DNA from: Aequorivita iocasae
GTDB lineage: Bacteria > Bacteroidota > Bacteroidia > Flavobacteriales > Flavobacteriaceae
Direction: 5' to 3'
DNA length: 64,000 nucleotides
Assembly: GCF_016757735.1 (NCBI RefSeq)
Contig: NZ_CP068439.1
Span: 2,480,001-2,544,000 of the forward strand
The notes beneath the pieces are model-generated. The model was not told the DNA's origin. It made no database searches and saw only the letters and a program-made list of their open reading frames with translations. Position 1 is the first letter of the stretch; each line of letters starts with the position of its first letter. A program made the position numbers and the translations under genes. Positions 59,437-64,000 of this stretch are shown piece by piece.

Positions 59437-61619
59437 TAATTAAAAAAATACAAATAGAGAATTACCTCTGCTATTATAGTATAAACACTTTTCAATTTGA
59501 GGATGGTCTTAATATTGTTTTAGGCGAGAACAATGAGGGTAAGACTAAGTTTTTTGAAGCTGTTGAGTGGTTGTTTGATGGCAGAACAGATGATGTAGTT
59601 AATCTAATTTCAGCAAAAAAACTAAATGAAATTAGTTCAGGAGATAGCTTTAGAGTAAGTGTATCAATGATTGTAGAACAATATGAGACCGAATCTAAAA
59701 TATCAAGAAGTTTTACGGTTAACAAAAAAGCGACTAATGAGATTGACACGTCAAGTGTTTTGTTCGAAGGAGAAGAGACAGACAATACCACAGGAGAAAG
59801 AATTCCAAAGAACGCACAAAACCTACTGGACAGAATTTTTCCATATCAAATACGAAAGTATTCAATGTTCAAAGGAGAAACTGAATTGAACATATTTGAT
59901 AATGATGAAGCTCTCGCAAACTTAATAAACCTTTTTTCAGATGCCAGACATTACGAGAAATACACTGAAAAGGGGGCTTTTTTAAGAGATAAAGCTGAAA
60001 AAGCAGTTGAGCAATCGACAAGGCAAAATAGGCGAAATCAGAACGCTTATAATTTATTAGAAAGTGAAATATCTCAGCTGCATAGAGAAAAAGAAAGATT
60101 GAAAGTTCATCTTAATAGTACTGAAGAAGAAAAGACTAAGCTTGAAAAAAACATAAAAGAAGCTGAGAAATACGCTAATAATGCCAAGGAATTAGAAACA
60201 ATAAATAAAAGAATTGAAAATATTGAAACTAAAATTTCGCTAGCAAACAGAATAATTGACTTTAATTTTACAACCTCTCTTTTTGATGAGAATTGGATTC
60301 TAGTAAACTTTGAGCCATTCCACAAAGAGTTTTCAGAAAAAATTGCAGCCCACAGTATAAAGAGAAGAGAATTACAATCAGAATACGATAAGGAAAAGGG
60401 CATTAAAGAAGGTGAGAAAAGGGTAAAAGCTGAACTTCTCAATAATGCGGTTCCGCTACCAGATAATATTCCTTCAAAAGCAATTATGGAGGAAATGCTT
60501 AGTGAGAAAATTTGCAAAGTTTGCAATAGATCTGCTAATCCAAATGGAACAGATGAAGAAGTTAAAGCATATAATTTTATGATGTCAAGACTTAAAACCT
60601 ATCTCGAAAGTCAAGCCGTCAAAGAAAATGAACCTGAAAAAGATGAACTACTATTTAAATATGATTATGCGAACAGACTTGAAAATTTAAGTATAAGCCA
60701 CGAAGACAATCTGAAAAACTTAAGATTAATCCGTTCAGATATAAAAGATAAATTTGAGTTAATAAGTGAAAGGGAAAAGGAAAAGCAAGGGTTTGAAGAA
60801 CTTCTAGAAAAAGAAAAAGATGAAAGAAAGAAAATTTTAGGCGACTCAAAAATTGCCGATGAATCAAAATTATTAAATGTTTTTAAGAATTATACACATT
60901 GGCAAGAAGACTTTAAATCAATAAATAAAGATTATTTTAATCTAAATACAAAATTTCAAGGCATACTGAATAAGATTAAGTTAAAACAGGATGAAAAAGA
61001 TAAAATTGATTTAACTTCTGCAAGTTCATTTTTATTAAAAACCAGAGATATTCTAAGACATATCGAAGTAATATTCAATGAAACTAAGGAAAAAAAATTT
61101 GACGAATTCATTAATAGACTTGAAAGCAAGTCAAATAAATATTTGAGTAAAATCAACGTTGAAGCATTTACTGGTCAGATTAAGTTCTCTAAAAAGAGAA
61201 TTGGAGGGGATAGAATGAAAATTGAGGTTTCACTCTTCGAATCTGGTGGCAGATATTTTGTTCCAGGTACAGCAGTAAGAACTTCAATGAACATTTCTAT
61301 CCTTCTTGCAATTTCTGAACTTGCCAACGAAGTTAGGGATGAAACCTATCCGATGATTTTTGATGCACCTACATCTTCATTTGGAGAAACTAAAACGGGT
61401 GATTTTTTAAATCTAATTTATGAAACATCAAATCAAAAAATAATACTCCTAAAAGACTTTATCGGTTCTGTTAAAAATCCTGATGGTTCAATTAAAGAAT
61501 TATTTATAAAGAATGAGTTCAACTCTGTAAAACGAAAAAAGGCATTTTGGGTAAAACTGGAAAGGCCATTTGACAAAAATATACTATCAACAATTAATAC
61601 TGAAGTAAACCCATTATAA
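59433..61619 (+). CDS. dndD: DndD-like SMC-family ATPase
   Basis: A 728-residue SMC/Rad50-like ATPase. Walker A GENNEGKTK at residues 31-39, a CKVC zinc-hook at about 361-364 (EKICKVCNRS), long coiled-coil arms, and the signature/Walker B region RTSMNISILLAISELANEV ... YPMIFDAPTSSFGETKTG near residues 615-655. DndD provides ATPase and perhaps nicking activity during phosphorothioation. It follows the 76-residue protein and precedes a 173-residue unknown protein by one base. Confidence 0.88.
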   Translation: MIIKKIQIENYLCYYSINTFQFEDGLNIVLGENNEGKTKFFEAVEWLFDGRTDDVVNLISAKKLNEISSGDSFRVSVSMIVEQYETESKISRSFTVNKKATNEIDTSSVLFEGEETDNTTGERIPKNAQNLLDRIFPYQIRKYSMFKGETELNIFDNDEALANLINLFSDARHYEKYTEKGAFLRDKAEKAVEQSTRQNRRNQNAYNLLESEISQLHREKERLKVHLNSTEEEKTKLEKNIKEAEKYANNAKELETINKRIENIETKISLANRIIDFNFTTSLFDENWILVNFEPFHKEFSEKIAAHSIKRRELQSEYDKEKGIKEGEKRVKAELLNNAVPLPDNIPSKAIMEEMLSEKICKVCNRSANPNGTDEEVKAYNFMMSRLKTYLESQAVKENEPEKDELLFKYDYANRLENLSISHEDNLKNLRLIRSDIKDKFELISEREKEKQGFEELLEKEKDERKKILGDSKIADESKLLNVFKNYTHWQEDFKSINKDYFNLNTKFQGILNKIKLKQDEKDKIDLTSASSFLLKTRDILRHIEVIFNETKEKKFDEFINRLESKSNKYLSKINVEAFTGQIKFSKKRIGGDRMKIEVSLFESGGRYFVPGTAVRTSMNISILLAISELANEVRDETYPMIFDAPTSSFGETKTGDFLNLIYETSNQKIILLKDFIGSVKNPDGSIKELFIKNEFNSVKRKKAFWVKLERPFDKNILSTINTEVNPL

Positions 61620-61620
61620 G

Positions 61621-62142
61621 ATGAAAAATTTGTTTGAAAAATGGAAAGAAAAAATTCCTAAATACCACATAGTTTTTAGAGAGACTTTATTTGAAAAATT
61701 GACGCGTACAGGTGGTGGTGGTGAACAAGGAAGAGAAGATAGAGGGAAACAATTCTCAAACAACTATGAGTTATATATTTATGCTTTCTTTTTTGGGTTG
61801 TATAAAGACGAATATAGTCCAATATCCGAGGGTTCAAGGAAAATTGATTTTAGTATGCCTATTAAGACTTGGGGTAGTAAAACTAATGTTTTAGGTCGTA
61901 AGGACTTTACTAACTTGCAAGAAAATATGTTTATATCACTTTTAGCAAAAACGGACATTGACCTAGTAGCTCTTGAAAAAGGAGAATTGGACGAAGATGA
62001 TGCAGTAAAACTGTTGATTAAAACAATGGAATCTTACACCAACGGAGGACTCATTCTGATAAAGGAAAAACTGGAAGAAAATCCTAACTACTTCCTTCAG
62101 CCGACTTCATTTGTGAATATGATATTAGAGACCGCTGATTAA
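61621..62142 (+). CDS. Unknown protein (173 aa) at the end of the phosphorothioation operon
   Basis: A 173-residue protein with no recognised domain: opening KNLFEKWKEKIPKYHIVFRETLFEKL, a glycine-rich loop RTGGGGEQG near residues 30-38, an aromatic-acidic stretch NYELYIYAFFFGLYKDEYSPI, then IKTWGSKTNVLGRKDFTNLQENM and an acidic helical C-terminus. It begins one base after dndD and is the last gene before the IS-truncated region. A system-specific accessory protein is likely from context. Confidence 0.68.
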   Translation: MKNLFEKWKEKIPKYHIVFRETLFEKLTRTGGGGEQGREDRGKQFSNNYELYIYAFFFGLYKDEYSPISEGSRKIDFSMPIKTWGSKTNVLGRKDFTNLQENMFISLLAKTDIDLVALEKGELDEDDAVKLLIKTMESYTNGGLILIKEKLEENPNYFLQPTSFVNMILETAD

Positions 62143-62246
62143 TAAAAGGAATAATTTATAAGATATGAAACCTAAAAAAAATAGTGGGTCCTTAAAAAAC
62201 AATAGTTTATATTTGAATATTCTCCCCAGTTTTAAAAATTAAAACA

Positions 62247-62450
62247 ATGAAAAAAAATAAATTTTTATTTTTAGGGGGAGTATTTTTTCTATTTCTTACC
62301 TCATTTTCACATGAGGTTGCGGAAGTCTACATCTGCAAAGGTCCACAAAGCAAGAAATACCATTATAAAAAAGACTGTAGAGGTCTTTCAAGTTGTTCTA
62401 CGGATACCTATTCGGTAAAATTAAGCGAAGCTAAGAAACTGGGGATGTAA
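62247..62450 (+). pseudogene. Secreted small protein truncated by the IS element
   Basis: A signal peptide (MKKNKFLFLGGVFFLFLTSFSH) is followed by VYICKGPQSKKYHYKKDCRGLSSCSTDTYSVKLSEAKKLG, a family-like segment in which full-length relatives usually continue with a KT(L)CG or similar ending. Here the last real codon is at 62445, and the IS begins at 62446, so the frame ends with an IS-derived M and stop. The gene is therefore truncated at its 3' end. Confidence 0.65.
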
Positions 62451-62510
62451 GCTTCCCTTAAAACCGAACTGTTTAAAAGTAGAATAATTATCTTAAATTT
62501 AAACAGTATT

Positions 62511-62777
62511 ATGAGACGAAGTAAATTTTCACCGCAACAGATTGCAAAGATTTTAAAGGAATTCGACAACGGAAAGAGTGTTGACCAGATCAGCCGTGAG
62601 CACGGTGTTGCCCCTGCGACCTTCTATAAGTGGCGCTCCAGGTATGCCGGGATGAACACCAAGGAGCTCAAGCGCCTCAAGGAGCTGGAAGAAGAGAACG
62701 CCAGGCTCAAGCAGATGTATGCCTCCCTTGCCCTTGACCACCAGATGGCCAAGGAGATCATCGAAAAAAAGCTCTAA
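62511..62777 (+). CDS. IS3-family transposase OrfA
   Basis: An 88-residue helix-turn-helix and leucine-zipper protein: [44 protein letters not shown] is a typical IS911/IS3 OrfA DNA-binding region, followed by a coiled-coil [21 protein letters not shown]. Its last codons include an A7 run (62764-62770) at which ribosomes can slip -1 into the orfB frame, which is open from about 62765. Confidence 0.9.
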   Translation: MRRSKFSPQQIAKILKEFDNGKSVDQISREHGVAPATFYKWRSRYAGMNTKELKRLKELEEENARLKQMYASLALDHQMAKEIIEKKL

Positions 62778-62851
62778 AGCCCTGCAGGAAGCGAACCATT
62801 GCCAAAGAACTTATTCATTACGGCATCTGCAGGGCGTGCCGTGTACTCAAC

Positions 62852-63640
62852 ATGAGTAAGAGTGTTTATTATTATAGGCCGTTGCCCAAGGATGACAGCG
62901 AGATAGAACAGGCCTTACAACAAAAGGCAAAGGAACATTCAGAGGAAGGTTTTTGGAAGGCCTATGACCGGTTGCGCGAAGAGGGAAAACCCTGGAACCA
63001 TAAGCGTATGCACCGGGTCTATGTGGCACTGGGGCTCCCCTTGCGCAGAAAGGTGAAGAAACGTTTGCCTGCCAGAACAAAAGAACCCCTGGAGGTTCCA
63101 AGCGAGCTCAACCATACCTGGAGCATGGATTTTGTAACAGACGTCCTAGAGAACAAAAGGCGCTTTAGGGCATTTAATATAATCGACGATTTTAACAGGG
63201 AGGCACTCCATATTGAGGTCGACTTCTCCCTGACGAGCAACCGCGTGGTCTGGGTGCTCAACCACCTTATCAATAAAAAAGGCAAACCAAAAAAAATACG
63301 GATGGACAACGGCCCTGAGTTTATCGCCAAGATCGCCTCGGAATGGAGCGAGATGCACGATATCGAGTTCAAGTATATACAGCCGGGGAAACCCACACAA
63401 AATGCGTTTGTCGAAAGGTTCAATGGGAGTTACAGAAGAGGGGTGCTCAACAAATATATCTTTGAGGATATAGATCAGGTAAGGGAGCAGACACAGATAT
63501 GGATGCACGATTACAACCATTACCGCCCGCACGACGGGCTGGGTAAAATACCGCCGGTAAAATATGCGGAACTTAATTCTCTTGGGGCTAGCCCCAAGAG
63601 AATTAAAAACAATAAGTTTGTAGAAGTATTAGAAAAATGA
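62852..63640 (+). CDS. IS3-family transposase OrfB (DDE integrase)
   Basis: A 262-residue DDE transposase catalytic protein. Catalytic residues are visible: Asp in WSMDFVTD, Asp in [12 protein letters not shown], and Glu in [14 protein letters not shown]. The orfB frame is open upstream to 62765, so the natural product is probably an OrfAB fusion formed by a -1 frameshift at the A7 run; the ATG at 62852 is the first in-frame ATG. The C-terminal coding region ends with a 34-base perfect palindrome. Confidence 0.9.
   Translation: MSKSVYYYRPLPKDDSEIEQALQQKAKEHSEEGFWKAYDRLREEGKPWNHKRMHRVYVALGLPLRRKVKKRLPARTKEPLEVPSELNHTWSMDFVTDVLENKRRFRAFNIIDDFNREALHIEVDFSLTSNRVVWVLNHLINKKGKPKKIRMDNGPEFIAKIASEWSEMHDIEFKYIQPGKPTQNAFVERFNGSYRRGVLNKYIFEDIDQVREQTQIWMHDYNHYRPHDGLGKIPPVKYAELNSLGASPKRIKNNKFVEVLEK
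63573..63606. terminator. 34-bp perfect palindrome at the orfB end
   Basis: The sequence from TTAATTCTCTTGGGGC to GCCCCAAGAGAATTAA is perfectly palindromic over 34 bases, within the orfB coding end, about 60 bases before the right IS end. As RNA it would form a very stable hairpin. Terminator-like, or a regulatory hairpin of the transposon. Confidence 0.7.
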
Positions 63641-63650
63641 ACAGTTCTAA

Positions 63651-64000
63651 TTAGGGGAAGCTTACAGGTTGTTGCCTTAACGCAATGTCAATGACATTAA
63701 AAGGTGGTGCAACAACCCAAGTGTGTCCGGCTTGGAATTCTCCGTCATCAACAGACCAAAAATATTTAGTTTCAATCTTTGATTCAATGGGGAAGTCAAT
63801 TGTTAAACTTCCTTTAGTTAAATAATTCCAATAGCCTTCCTTTTCAAGAATTCTGCTCAAAACAATTGAAATATCTATACAGGCACCAAGTCTACCATCT
63901 TTTTTTAATTCCTGATTCAAAATTTTCGCAATGAATGGGATTTCTTTTTTTGCTCTTTCTATATATTCAATTGAGTATTTTTTCTCATTTACATAATTAG
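63651..64000 (-). pseudogene. Transglutaminase-like protein truncated by IS and by window edge
   Basis: A minus-strand frame open to the window end, without a start within it. Visible segments: DGRLGACIDISIVLSRILEKEGYWNY, SLTIDFPIES, GHTWVVAPPFNVIDIALRQQ, then IS-derived PVSFP and a stop. The Cys (in GACID), His (GHTW) and Asp (VIDIAL) are spaced like a transglutaminase-type catalytic triad. The 3' end is replaced by the IS; the 5' end lies beyond the window. Confidence 0.5.

Larger units (their letters stand above)
62446..63666 (+). mobile_element. IS3-family insertion sequence
   Basis: A 1,221-base element carrying orfA and orfB in IS3-type arrangement. The ends form imperfect inverted repeats: TGTAAGCTTCCC at both ends in inverted orientation, with GAACTGTT also shared a few bases further in. 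Target duplications of the usual 3-4 bases are not evident: the flanks read ...gggga and ggttg.... Both neighbouring genes are cut at the element ends. Confidence 0.9.

Noticed and set aside
62205-62245. TATTCTCCCC stretch as a third copy of the leader-like repeat
   Set aside because: Only the TCTCCCC portion matches; the 24-base core is absent.
62446-63666. Target-site duplication around the IS
   Set aside because: Flanking bases (…gggga and ggttg…) do not match over 3-4 bases, so no duplication is claimed.
1-64000. tRNA, rRNA or riboswitch
   Set aside because: No cloverleaf with CCA end, rRNA segment or familiar riboswitch core was seen by eye; a covariance-model scan would be needed to exclude small RNAs.

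Overview
The window looks like chromosomal DNA of a marine-type member of the Bacteroidota, most likely Flavobacteriaceae. Supporting signs are low GC, several secreted proteins with C-terminal type IX secretion (T9SS) sorting domains, TAnnTTTG-type -7 promoter boxes, weak or absent Shine-Dalgarno sites, and families typical of the phylum (DUF6175, GloVer repeats, TPR-fused two-component kinases). No rRNA, tRNA or CRISPR array was seen. The genus cannot be fixed from the sequence alone.

Layout: (1) 112-5495 holds the sulfate-activation genes cysQ, a double DUF2061 gene, cysC, cysD and cysN, with two small 'guest' genes (four-helix-bundle, GxxExxY) lodged in the gaps. (2) 5590-7320 holds a glycine-rich T9SS protein and the remnant of another. 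(3) 7714-18701 is an exopolysaccharide/O-antigen locus: flippase, GH88/105-like hydrolase, pyruvyl transferase, GT2, polymerase, three GT4 enzymes, an initiating sugar transferase and a PglD-like acetyltransferase. (4) 19070-20479 is a GloVer-repeat T9SS protein with an AACC microsatellite just before its start. (5) 20791-23798 has a sigma-like gene and a phage-like cassette (two small membrane proteins, DUF5675, a conserved hypothetical). (6) 24512-28238 has NTF2-like and VOC proteins, a Fic AMP-transferase and hypotheticals in repeat-rich DNA. (7) 28600-33131 (minus) is an envelope cluster: CsgG-like, LPP20-like, DUF6175 and a beta-barrel. (8) 33406-39442 (minus) has two kinase/regulator pairs separated by a tiny lipoprotein gene. 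(9) 39781-40959 is a leucine-rich T9SS protein. (10) 41300-62445 is a defence island. (11) 62446-63666 is an IS3-family element that truncates a gene on each side.

The defence island has two operons. The first (41571-48318) encodes a membrane KAP-family P-loop NTPase, a DUF262 protein, a DUF262-DUF1524(HNH) protein and a GIY-YIG-like protein, with overlapping reading frames; I do not recognise it as a named system and it is the best candidate for something undescribed. The second (48881-62142) is a variant DNA phosphorothioation system: DUF4007, a large ATPase, a short DndC-like PP-loop protein, a GIY-YIG-like protein, DndB, DndA, a PLD-helicase restriction enzyme, an unknown 76-residue protein, DndD and an unknown 173-residue protein. 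No protein resembling DndE or DptF/G/H was recognised. A near-identical leader-like repeat (24 nt exact core containing a hairpin) precedes each operon, and a 29-codon fragment resembling the HsdR N-terminus lies beside the first copy, so restriction genes have come and gone here.
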